Shown here piece after piece: positions 55,101-62,994 of a stretch of DNA of 64,000 bases. The notes under the pieces were generated by a model. It was not told the origin of the DNA. It ran no database searches and saw only the letters and a list, made by a program, of their open reading frames with translations. The position numbers and the translations under genes are program-made. The DNA comes from Macrocystis pyrifera. Lineage: Eukaryota; Sar; Phaeophyceae; Laminariales; Laminariaceae. The stretch is taken from assembly GCA_031763025.1 (NCBI GenBank), contig JASSKH010000003.1, forward strand, positions 12,038,734-12,102,733. Reading direction: 5' to 3'. Position 1 is the stretch's first letter. Each line of letters opens with the position of its first letter.

Positions 55101-57545
55101 CAGAGCGGGCGATACCCCCCGCCCCTCCTCATTACGGCGCATGCCTTGCATTATTTGTGGCGATATTAGTTCAGCTGTTTCTTGCGAGGTTCTAATCACT
55201 AGACCACCCAGGGCCGCCGGCTTACGGCTGTGCCCATTTTCAAGTCGATCCGTAGGCTACGGCTACGTACGTATAACGCCTTTTTTTTGCTGAACAAACG
55301 AGGGTGGAGAGAGGGAGGGAGGGATGGAGGGAGGGAGGGACGAAGGATAACTTTAGGTAAGATGGTTCACGATTGCGATCGAGAGAGGATACGAACACTC
55401 ATCGTCCCCGCGAAGACAAATCTCATCCCCGTGCAAGAGTGAATACGCTCTGAGCGACTACAGCAGTTTACATGTCTCGAGCCGACCTCGATTTTCAATA
55501 TTTTGCAGAGAAAAAACCCCGTACCATCAATGAAGATCATTTTAAATGGGCTTCACTTTCTTTCGTGCCCAACAGCGACGCTAGTGGTACATACCAGTAA
55601 AAATATAACAGCGGCGTGTTCAATTTTCATTTCGACGTTTTAAGTCAAGGAGGGGCTTTTCTCGGAAAATAAAATTGCACCTGATTCATGGTCGCCGTTG
55701 TTGTGCGTCTCAGCAATGCTGGTGTGAGTTTATTGTAGAAGATCAGTAGCACCCTAGTGAACTAACCTCCCTCTCTCATTCTCGACGCGAATCTTGTGGC
55801 AGCTCTATGGAGGATGCGCTCTGCCGCAAAGAGGGCGAGATGCTCGCTGCACTCGGAAGAGTGGACGCGCTCAAACTTCGGCTTCAGGTGGGGAGCGAGT
55901 GCACCATCTTTTGGACAATAAAACCGACCTTTGGGGAGTGAAAAATATCACCCTCATGTTGAAAAAAAATGGAGAGATAAACTGAGAGCGAGGATATCTG
56001 TGTCGTCGTGAGCAGTAAATGCGAGCTGCTAGTTTTTGAGTGCTGAAGCATAACAAGTAGAGATGATCAGCAGTCTACGGCTCTCACCATTCTGTGCGAG
56101 TTCCAAATTAAAAAAAAATAGGTCGAAGTGATCCTAACAACTCTGTTTTGTTTTGCTTTGCTACAACCCGACTCACTAACTGTCGAGTGAACAGGAAATG
56201 GAAGAAAACAACCAAATAGCGGAGGAAGACCTCAAGAGCCTCGCCCGACGGCGAGAGTCGGAGATCGAAGGTCTCGTCAGAAGGTATGCACAGGTGGCAG
56301 GACCCCCCCCCCCGCTTGCACAACGTGGGCATCACAAAATCCTTGCGGAGACATTAAACAGTGTAGCACACATCATTAAGCATTCTGAATTGAGAAGTTG
56401 TCGACACGTTGTGGGGCTTGCTACGTTGTTCGATGTCTCCACGAGGAGTTTTTTACGCCTGCCTTGTGCACGGAGGGAGCGGGGGTCCCGGTCCCCTGTG
56501 TGACAAAAGGCCTTCTGTTTTCAGTTGCTGCAGCGCGGGACTTCTCGGCCATTACGCCAATAGCGCGACTCCGCCGAGTTAGCTCAAGGTTGCATGGAAA
56601 GTGCGCGGTCCAATAATACCGCACTGACGGCGCGCCCATCTTGCTGTATCGCGCACCGTCACCACCTCACTTAATCTCACGCTGGAATTCTATCGATTAA
56701 TGACTCGCCAAAGGGGATGGTAGGAACATTGCATTGCTGTTTTAAACGTACAGAAGTAGTCAAGCCTACGGTCTGCGCTCTGATCTACTACAGGAGGAAT
56801 CGATACAGTTTTTTAAAAACACCCGGTAGCCCTACGTAATAAATCTCGGTTCGTTTCTCATGGGCGGTAATTTTCACGTACGTACAGTAGTCAATAGCTT
56901 GACTACAGTGTGGACCCGCCAACCAAACAAAAACGCCTGTTGATAATATAAAGAAGTCTTGACCCTTTTAGTTCTGCTACCTAAATTTAACTCCAATTAC
57001 AAGTGTTTCATCCCCACAATGAGAGCACAGTCCTTAAAGCCATGAAAAAAAACTATTTGTAACAACTAAGACAACAATTACCGTCCCTTGAGCAACTTTG
57101 CGCATAGGCTACGTACTATGCACCGGCTGTATACCAGGCAGGTCACTATTTACTGCAACTTCTCGCCGTTGAGCTCGATTTCCCTTATACCAAATTTCTT
57201 ACGTATGTAGCGTCCCCCCAAAGAACTTTACCAGGCACCAGGTACGTTCTTATTATTACGAAGGACTTCGTACAGCAAATCAAAACCCGCGGTGAACTCC
57301 CAAAATCACACATTCCACCATGTTCACACACCGCATTTGTTCTGATTACTTGGTATAATTTATATATACCTGGTGTACCAGGTATATATGTGTGTATATA
57401 TGTTCCCTCGTAATACGTTGTTTCCTATTTGTGGACCTGTGTGCTGCACATTCTCTTCTTCCCCCCACATACGTTCGCCGATCGCAGGAATGAAGTCCTC
57501 AGTGACGCCTTGTCGCGTCTAACATCGGCCGAAGCTGACGCAGAG
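31161..57545 (+). CDS. Large coiled-coil protein of unknown function (3' end outside window)
   Basis: Twenty-four exons join in frame (2,595 nt, 865 aa): 31161-31294, 34820-34955, 35610-35713, 36047-36121, 37025-37149, 37845-37981, 38424-38536, 39321-39500, 40051-40101, 40498-40585, 41528-41596, 43468-43575, 43754-43821, 44916-44994, 45314-45427, 48808-48956, 50460-50544, 52109-52213, 52783-52863, 53586-53876, 54870-54940, 55803-55887, 56195-56283, 57488-57545. Every junction is GT-AG and keeps phase. It starts at ATG 31,161 (aaaccATGG; MDAAEWPPSR). The product is almost wholly Glu/Ala/Lys/Arg-rich heptad coiled coil with few aromatics, e.g. RLEEELEVADARWKAAQ. A Gly/Ser linker at about residues 697-745 (exon 20) separates a short C-terminal coiled coil. 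There is no signal peptide, membrane segment or enzymatic motif. A cytoskeletal or centrosomal scaffold is plausible but unproven. No stop is seen; the last exon ends in phase 0 at a donor, so the gene should continue. Weakest boundaries are exons 9 and 11. Confidence 0.85.
31924..32200 (+). repeat. 5' LTR of the Ty3/gypsy element
   Basis: Begins TGTTAAGATCAAGGTCGG and ends GTATCATAGCA. Matches the 3' LTR at 34,127 over its full 277 bp with scattered differences. Confidence 0.9.
32385..33640 (+). pseudogene. Ty3/gypsy pol remnant: RNase H C-terminus and linker
   Basis: The reading begins near WIPLDLEAGSIVW and RGFLWGTKFRIFSNHKAL, passes ARVQRWLEFLTAFDYTLEYR and FLSRLLEP, and runs into a long Pro/Ser/Ala-rich linker ending near 33,640. 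The usual DHKAL of Ty3 RNase H reads NHKAL, losing a catalytic Asp. Frames change after 33,200, and the body stops where the truncated MITE begins. Confidence 0.85.
33640..33717. mobile_element. MITE-1, truncated copy 3
   Basis: It keeps the interior (ACTAACAATATTTGGTCC) and the right inverted repeat ending CCCCGTAATAG. The left inverted repeat is absent. It lies inside the Ty3 remnant. Confidence 0.85.
33727..33838 (+). repeat. 35-bp tandem repeat, three copies
   Basis: Three nearly identical units of GTAGGTGTGCCTT...TTTGTGCTCTACATACA inside the Ty3 remnant. Confidence 0.9.
34127..34403 (+). repeat. 3' LTR of the Ty3/gypsy element
   Basis: Begins TGTTAAGATCAAGGTCGGGA and ends GTATCACAACA. 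The GCTG target duplication follows at 34,404-34,407. Preceded by internal sequence ending GACGACGCCACT. Confidence 0.9.
36354..36420. repeat. Short perfect-stem hairpin
   Basis: AGAAAGGT.TACCTGTTGGG is mirrored by CCCAACAGGTA.ACCTTTCT around a loop of about 11 nt. The half-motif GTCTACCTGTTGGG also occurs near 36,188. It lies in intron 4 of the coiled-coil gene. Confidence 0.7.
39113..39200 (-). pseudogene. tRNA-like pseudogene or SINE relic
   Basis: On the minus strand, GGTGGTCTAGTGGTTAACC (D arm and A-box-like) is followed by GTGGTTCAAATCCCAG (T arm and B-box-like). The anticodon region contains CTATTGTTAATAG, a near-palindrome resembling the MITE-1 footprint, which displaces a normal loop. 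A partial relative (CACTAGACCACCCAGGG) occurs near 55,199. It lies in intron 7 of the coiled-coil gene. Confidence 0.5.
39690..39965 (+). repeat. Tandem duplication of a roughly 126-bp unit
   Basis: Two adjacent copies share CGCTACCATCTTC, CCGATTTATTTCGCTGCCC, CACGTCCGCGCCGCGGTGGT and CGTTGTAAA.GCAGATGCGG. They lie in intron 8 of the coiled-coil gene. Frames here are artefacts. Confidence 0.85.
41350..41456 (+). repeat. ACA/CAA microsatellite
   Basis: About 105 bp of imperfect ACA, CAA and CAG triplets in intron 10 of the coiled-coil gene. Confidence 0.9.
42122..43092 (+). mobile_element. Non-autonomous relative of the Ty3 element with paired LTRs
   Basis: Two LTRs of the 277-bp family (42,122-42,399 and 42,815-43,092) differ from each other at only about ten positions. 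The first is followed by the same leader as at 32,201 (ACTAGCCCACTCTGATGA, then CCACGAACTAGAACATGAG). The second is preceded by GTCGTCGCC. The interior has no pol and contains a reversed TRIM fragment. It lies in intron 11 of the coiled-coil gene. Clear target duplications were not found. Confidence 0.75.
42547..42790 (-). mobile_element. TRIM fragment inside the LTR element
   Basis: Reversed relative to the copy at 29,361. It holds one LTR (42,547-42,622, TGTTA...TAACA on either strand), the G-rich purine tract next to it, and the internal tRNA-like AGTTCGAATCTCACGTCCACCA. The other LTR is missing. Its LTR lacks both MITE-1 and the palindrome (reads TTTACCTTTAGCCC). Confidence 0.65.
43094..43260 (+). 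mobile_element. C-tailed SINE-like element (family C), copy c
   Basis: It has CACCTCACAGCGC, TTGGTGCAAGCAATGTCTGCC, CGGTGAAAACCCC and GGCCATGCATGACATGAGGAC segments, then about 24 C. It abuts the LTR end at 43,092 and lies about 45 bp before a truncated LINE copy. Confidence 0.85.
43306..43447 (+). mobile_element. 5'-truncated LINE copy with poly(C) tail
   Basis: It matches the last roughly 115 bp of the LINE at 62.23-62.35 kb (TAACGAGCGCCCAA, GGAGTAGGAACGGTGCTCC, ACTAAGGCAAGCAACAA), then a C run. The tail ends 20 nt before the acceptor of coiled-coil exon 12 (43,468), so it takes the place of that intron's pyrimidine tract. Confidence 0.9.
43902..43911. other. CTATTAATAG palindrome, copy 3
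   Basis: Perfect copy in intron 13 of the coiled-coil gene. Confidence 0.45.
46437..46765 (-). repeat. GATCT-rich dispersed repeat, copy 3, with nested MITE-1
   Basis: Reversed copy of the repeat at 9,838, interrupted by MITE-1 at 46,605-46,726. Compared with the copy at 58,258, which reads GATCATCTAGATCC, the insertion point is a CTAG. Confidence 0.65.
46605..46726. mobile_element. MITE-1, 122 bp, copy 4
   Basis: It has both inverted repeats (CTATTACGGGGACCATG...GGTTCCCCGTAATAG). Slightly longer interior than the other copies. It lies in intron 15 of the coiled-coil gene. Confidence 0.85.
46779..46880. mobile_element. MITE-2, hairpin element, copy 1
   Basis: Almost entirely an inverted repeat: GCAGTCCCGTTTCGGGGACA is mirrored by TGTCCCCAAAGCGGGACCGC around ACTTAGAATTTGAGT, flanked by CCCTTTTT and AGGGTAA ends. 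Confidence 0.8.
47187..47196. other. CTATTAATAG palindrome, copy 4
   Basis: Perfect copy in the ACTATTAATAGT context, in intron 15 of the coiled-coil gene. Confidence 0.45.
47761..48036 (-). repeat. LTR remnant of the Ty3 family
   Basis: Reversed LTR of the 277-bp family, adjoined by the short internal 3' segment GACGACGCCAC. The opposite LTR is absent. Its outer end is mutated (AGTTAAG for TGTTAAG). Confidence 0.85.
48560..48775 (+). repeat. AAT/ACA-rich microsatellite
   Basis: About 200 bp of A-rich triplets that end about 30 nt before coiled-coil exon 16 (48,808), so that acceptor has no normal pyrimidine tract. Confidence 0.85.
49089..49098. other. CTATTAATAG palindrome, copy 5
   Basis: Perfect copy in intron 16 of the coiled-coil gene. 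Confidence 0.45.
49256..49277 (+). repeat. Isolated poly(G) run
   Basis: About 22 G with no recognisable element attached, in intron 16 of the coiled-coil gene. It could be the orphan tail of a decayed antisense C-tailed element. Confidence 0.6.
49655..49885 (+). repeat. Diverged direct pair with tRNA-like motifs
   Basis: Two units about 160 bp apart share GTTCGT, AATC.CTGAGCTAC, GTCAGCGC and a TGAGTGGCTTGGTGGTTTGACC-like stretch reminiscent of a tRNA D arm. Function unknown. Confidence 0.5.
50233..50340. mobile_element. MITE-2, diverged copy 2
   Basis: Same hairpin layout as at 46,779 (GGGGACAAATCTC, AATTCTAAGTGGTT, CCAAAACGGGAACACGGTCCTAA), with CTTAACCC and GGGTAA ends. It lies in intron 16 of the coiled-coil gene, upstream of exon 17. 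Confidence 0.75.
51884..52047 (+). mobile_element. C-tailed SINE-like element (family C), copy d
   Basis: It carries CACCTCACGGCGCTTCGCGC, CGGTGAAACCCGAC, CGCCATTGTAGGAATGCGAGG and ACCGAGTACACCCC. The C tail is short. It ends about 62 nt upstream of the acceptor of coiled-coil exon 18 (52,109), sense orientation. Confidence 0.85.
53073..53082. other. CTATTAATAG palindrome, copy 6
   Basis: Perfect copy in the ACTATTAATAGT context, in intron 19 of the coiled-coil gene. Confidence 0.45.
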
Positions 57546-58257
57546 GTAAGAGCGGCAGCCAACATACAAGTCGACGGCTTATACCCAAACATACCGACGG
57601 CTTATGCAGCAGACTTTGCACGGTAGGGGTGTAGTACTCGATTCGTTGGCTATGCATACGTGTAGCACATTCCCACTAGTCTACGTACCTCCAGCCAGTA
57701 GTCGCGTGAACGAGCAAAGGCCGCGAGTGGGTTGTGCAGTACAACTAAACGAAAACATATTATTTTATTTTTTTCGAGCTCGTTTGATTTCTCGCCCAGA
57801 TCCATCATCGATCTCCGGGGCACTCCCCTCGCCACGCACTACCTGTAAAGCAGTGCCAGGTGCCACTTTGTTCCACAATGGTTGAATCCAAACGTTACAT
57901 TTAGGGACAGAGTGGTATCTATCAACCGGAGCTCTTTCTTTCCGCACTTTCAGGAGCGCTCTCTTGCATCTCACCCAACGACGGATTTTTTGTTAAAAAA
58001 TGTCCCGAGTCACGATTCCACGGCCTGCCTATACATGTAGTTATCTACGCAGCAAAATCTACTTCTCTGGGCGGGAAAATAAGGACCGTTGATACATCAA
58101 TATGAATACCAAGCGGTTCTTAAAATTACGCCCAGAGTGATAGTAAAGTTTTACACTCGATCCAAGTTATAGTAAGTGGTTAGTTAGCTCCTGAGTTGTC
58201 GAGGAGCTACGTCTCAGCGAGAAAAAAACGTTTCGCACTTCGGACTGACGATCACGA
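57546..58257. other. Presumed intron 24 of the coiled-coil gene, start
   Basis: It begins with the donor gtaaga of exon 24. No further exon is recognisable here or in the rest of the window, so the intron is taken to extend past the LINE. Confidence 0.4.
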
Positions 58258-58545
58258 CCTACAGTACGTACTGTAGATCATCTAGATCCTAGCCTGCCGT
58301 TAAAACAGATGGTGTGCAGGATCTGTACGGTACAGATCTGCACAGTACAGATAAAACCCAGGAATATTCATGTCCTACAGTGGAAGACCATGCAAGTTTT
58401 TTACGGCCCCATTCCGGGCAACTCGGGGCTGCAGATCATTTCATATCAGGGAAACTATCTATCTATCTATCTATCTATCTGCTCCTGCTCCTGAAGGACC
58501 GAGATCATGGAGTGGGAACCGATGTGATCTGTGCGACTTGTGAAA
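58258..58545 (+). repeat. GATCT-rich dispersed repeat, copy 4
   Basis: It has GTAGATCATCTAGATCC, CTGCCGTT, CAGATAAAACCCAGGAA and a late GATGTGATCTGTGCG. A TATC tetranucleotide run (about 58,455-58,480) lies inside it. Confidence 0.65.
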
Positions 58546-58659
58546 CGTTTGGAAAATAAACAGTGCAACTTTTATGTACCGTATATATCACGGCTCAGCA
58601 GGCAGTTGATTCACCCAATGTGCTACGAGTGCGGAGAGGGGTTCATCTAGTGTGTCTGA

Positions 58660-61600
58660 GCCCCCGCCCCCCCTAATGCTCAAAGAAGAGATAACAGAAA
58701 TACTCGTGGCGACAACGGAGAACGAACAGGTAAGACTAGAGCGGATAGTGAAACGAAAAGGAGGCTGAGAATAGGATCATGGAACGTATGTGGCTTCACC
58801 ACGGAAGAGCGCAAAAGAATCGAAATTGCCGAACAAGTAAGTAAGCGCGACCTAGACATAGTGGGAATTCAAGAGTGGGGGGAAAAAGAAGGAGGGGAGA
58901 TAGGATCCAAAGTTGGAGAGTACGCATGGATAGGGAAAAAGAGGAAAGGGACAGAATAGGAAGAATAGGGGGGGGGGGGGGGGGGTGTGGGGTTCCTAGT
59001 CAAAGAATACCTGTGTGACATAATAGAGGTGATCAAAGACACTAAATTCGACGAAAGCATATGGATTAAGATTCCAGGGGAGCGGGGAGCGAAAGATTAC
59101 TTCTTAGGAAACATATATATGCCCCCAGAGTCGAAGAATACGATAAAAATATATACGGAGGAAGTTCGGAGAAGTGGCAGTAGATGTACAGAAGTATAAG
59201 AGGCAAGGAGAAGTAGTACTAGTGGGAGATTTTAACTCAAGAATTGGGAGGGCAAGCAAACTGAATGAGAACATTGGACAGTATGGGGAAGTATCTAAGA
59301 ATAAGAATAGGGAAGAGATGTTGAAGTTCCTCAAGCACAACGAGATGAAAACGTTGAACGACAGAGTAAAAAAGGCAGAACCGGAATGGACTAGACAGTG
59401 CATACAAAAGGGAGAAAGCTCTATCCTTGACTTTATAGTAGTAGAAAATGGAAGTGGTAAGGAAACGGAACCACATGTATGCGCAGCGGACATCGGAACT
59501 ACGGATCACTGTCTAATATGGACAGACAGTCAACAGACGAGAGTTATCAAACATAGAAGAGGTAGGAAATTGTATCGATGGAGAATAGATGAACTAGAAG
59601 TAAAAGAGAAACGGGAAGAGTTCCAAGAAGAGATGGCCAAAAATGCAGAGAAATTTTCCGAGATGCTGGAAAGAATAGGTACAACAAGGAACGATATAGA
59701 AAGGGATGATGCAGGAGCTAGGATAATAGAAGGATGGGAGCAGTTGGTCAAGACCACAGCAAGTAAAGTAATAGGGAAGAAGTTGATAGCATGCGACAGA
59801 GCGGTAAAACGGTGGGACGAAGAAGTGAAAGAGGCTATAAGAGCAAGGAGAAAGGCAAACGCAAGGTATACATCGAGTGAAACTTCGACAGGGTGGGACG
59901 AGTATTCTATAGCTAGAAAAAAGTAAAAGAGATGGTAGAGAAGAAGAAGAAAGGCATATGGAAAGACGTAGTAAATAAAACAAATGAAGACTTTGAGGGC
60001 GGGATGAAGCAGATGTGGGTAGGGATACAAGGGATACTTGGCAAACAAGCAGAAGGGGCAGACACGGGACTAGCTACTCTAAGAGCACAGAACGGTAAAA
60101 TGGTTAGTAGTTCGAAGGGGAAAAGGGAGGTACTAGTAGAGCATTACCGAAAGCTAGGAACACCCACAGCCAACGAAACGTTCGATGCAGAATTCGAGAA
60201 GGAAATCAACGCGTGGGCAGAGGCGAACGTGGATACATCAGAAAGGGAAGACAGTGGTTCGGGAGGGTTACAGAGAGAGTTCACAAGGGAAGAGGTGAAG
60301 AAGTGTGTAGCTAAACTTAAGAATAGAAAGGCAGCAGCGGCAGACCAAATAGTGAATGAATTTATGAAGTACGGGGGAGAAGGAATGCTTACCATGATGG
60401 TTATGTTGTATAACTGGATATGGAAAAACGAGTACGCACCTAGGAGGTGGAGAGAAGGAGTAGTAGTAAATTTATTCAAGAAAGGAGATAAGACTGACCC
60501 GGGGAACTATAGAGGGATAACGCTACTAAGCACAGTAGGCAAAACATTTAGTAAGATTTTGAACGATAGAATGGGAACGATGATGGAGAAGGAAGACAAA
60601 ATAAGCGAAGGACAAGCAGGGTTTAGGTCAAACCGTAGCTGCGTAGACCATGTGTACACCTTAGGTAAGATTATTCAAGGTAGGAAAGACGCGGGACTAA
60701 CAACGTACTGTTTCTTTCTAGATGTGCAGAAAGCCTACGGCACAGTATGGAGAAATGCATTGTGGAAAAAACTGTGGGAAATAGGAATCAGAGGAAAGAT
60801 GTGGAGAATGATGAAAAAGATGACGGAATGTGCGAGAAGTGTGATGCTGGACGGGGAAATATCGAAGTATGTTGATGTTTTACAAGGTGTTGCACAGGGA
60901 TGTACGTTGTCACCTAACTTATTCAAGATATATATATTAACGACCTGATAGTAGCAGTCGAGGGAGCAAGGCAGGGAGTCACGGTAGGGGAAGATACGGT
61001 GTCGGGATTGATGTTTGCGGATGACTTCGTGGGGATATCAGAAACACCCGAAGGATTGCAGAAACAAATAGAGAAGGGTAAGAATACACCAGCAAATGGA
61101 GGGTGACGGCGAACGTCAAGAAATGCGCAGTAGTTGTTTGCAACGAAGATAAGGTAAACCCCGTAAATTTCAGTTGGAAGTGGGTAGAAGATGAATCGCC
61201 GATCGTAGACCAGAATACATACCTTGGCGTAGAGATCTCAAAAGACTGCTCTTGGGATACACATATAGCAAAAATAATAGGAAAGGGTAAGGCACAAGTA
61301 GGCAAGATGGATGCAATCCTAACAGACCCGAACCTTGACACTGGGATTAAGAGATGTATCTTGATGAATGTGATAGTACCAAAGCTAGAATATGCAGGAG
61401 AAGTATGGGAAGGGAACGCGAAACTCGTAAAACAGTTGGAAACAGTACAAATGACGGCAGCTAAAAAAATCCTAAGATGCTCAAGTACGACTAGTAATAC
61501 AGTATTAAGAGCAGAACCGGGAATGCGCCCACTCAAGACAAATAGAGACATGAAAGTTGAACTGGCAATAAAAAGTAAGGAACATGCCAAAAAAGAGGTT

Positions 61601-62356
61601 GCCAGCCATAGTTGATAGAGCTGTATGGGAGAAAGTATCAAAAGGGCGAGCTGGAATAAGGTGGGATGGCGTAGTTGAGAAAGTATGGAAGGGTCTAGGG
61701 GGAAACCAAGTAGAGATGATGTCCGCCGGGAAGTTTGGGAGGTACAAGGCAGAAGTAGAAGAAAGGATAGAAAGTAGGGAAAGGCTAGCGCTAAGAAACA
61801 AGGTGGAATCGAAAAAACACTTAGAGATATACGGGAGATTGAGGGAAGGAATAGGAATGAAAACGTATTTGCATGGCCCAATGGACTTCGCGAAAACGCT
61901 GAAACTGCGCTTTCGTGTAGGTGACCTGGACCTGCCAGAAAGAAGAAAGAGGTACACCAGTAGCCGGGAAGAGGAGGAAGTAGACGCACAGATGTGCCCG
62001 TGTGGCAAAGCAATAGAGAGTAGAACTCACATAGTAGGAGAATGTGAAATATACAAGGAGGAACGGGATGTGTTAGAAGAGGAGATGAGGAAAATAGACG
62101 AATGTGACATGGAGGAGTTTGATACAATGAATAGCAGCGAGAAAACGATCGCTATCCTAGGAGATAGATGGTGGCCACAGGAGGCCAAACAGGAAGGGGA
62201 CAAGATTAGCAAAAAGTTTCTACGTAATTTATGGAAACAACGTAATGAGCGCCCAATTGTTGGAGGTGTCTCTATTAGGAGTAGGAACGGTGCTCCGTCT
62301 CGAAAGGGATGCGTGGTCAATGGTCAAATGACTAAGGCAAGCAACAAATGAGTACG

Positions 62357-62390
<34 letters not shown>
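58660..62390 (+). mobile_element. Non-LTR retrotransposon (LINE), near full length, inactive, poly(C)-tailed
   Basis: In order: AP endonuclease from about 58,763 (IGSWNVCGF, LDIVGIQEWG, VVLVGDFNSRIG, TTDHCLIW); reverse transcriptase from about 60,300 (WREGVVVNLFKKGDKTDPGN, YRGITLLSTVGK, EGQAGFRSNRSCVDHV, GVAQGCTLSPNLF, catalytic FADD at 61,014-61,025); and a C-terminal knuckle C-x-C-x8-H-x4-C near 61,995-62,045. Reading frames change near 58,970 (a 17-G run), 59,190, 59,925, 60,950, 61,080 and 61,600, so no intact protein is made. The coding part ends at 62,351, and ATGAGTACG plus about 33 C follow directly, with almost no 3'UTR. The 5' limit is approximate. It seems to sit in sense within the last visible intron of the coiled-coil gene. 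Long frames on the opposite strand are shadows. Confidence 0.93.
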
Positions 62391-62391
<1 letters not shown>

Positions 62392-62435
62392 CCTCCCGCC
62401 CAAGTCCTTCCGCCTCAAAAACATTTTTTCAGCAG

Positions 62436-62617
62436 GATGCAACTCACCCTTCATGCGGCTCTCCTAACAAACACCTCACGTGTCGCTTCGCAAAGCTTGG
62501 TGCAAGTAGTGCCTTCCTCAGGTCGGTGAAAATCCGACGTGTTCTGTCCCGGCATTGCAGGGATGCGAGGGCCCTATGGTCATACGACTACGGCCATGCA
62601 CGACATGAGTACCACCC
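62436..62617 (+). mobile_element. C-tailed SINE-like element (family C), copy e
   Basis: It runs from AGGATGCAACTCACCCTTCA through CACCTCACGTGTCGC, CGGTGAAAATCCGAC and GGCCATGCACGACATGAGTAC to a short C tail. It starts about 45 bp after the LINE poly(C) tail. Confidence 0.85.
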
Positions 62618-62898
62618 CCCCCCCCTCTCTTCCGCCTCTCTCCCTCACATGAGCCTGATTTCGAGGGAGGGTTGTACTGATATTTTTCTGAGGCTTCCGT
62701 CCTCGCTTGATGAGAGGCGCTCTATACACCTCACCCCCCCCCCCCCCCCCGCCGCCATTTTTTTTTTTGAGAAAAAAGCTGGAAATAAAGTGCAAGAACC
62801 CCGATGAACAAATCCCCAACATGTATATATGTAGGTGCATCGTGCGAATAATATTGTAAAACACCAATGGTGCTTATTTTTCCAACGGTATTGGGTTA

Positions 62899-62994
62899 TA
62901 ACCGTTTTAAGACCGCAGTCCTGTTTTGGGGACAAACTACTCAGAATTTGAGTGGTTGGTCCTCAAAACGGGACTGCGATTCTAAAAGGGTTCA
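62899..62994. mobile_element. MITE-2, copy 3
   Basis: GACCGCAGTCCTGTTTTGGGGAC is mirrored by GGTCCTCAAAACGGGACTGC around CTACTCAGAATTTGAGT. Ends are TAACCGTTTTA and AAAAGGGTT. Confidence 0.8.

Noticed and set aside
60979..62127. 382-codon open frame on the minus strand
   Set aside because: Antisense shadow of the purine-rich LINE coding strand; Ser/Phe/Leu/Pro-rich with no family features.
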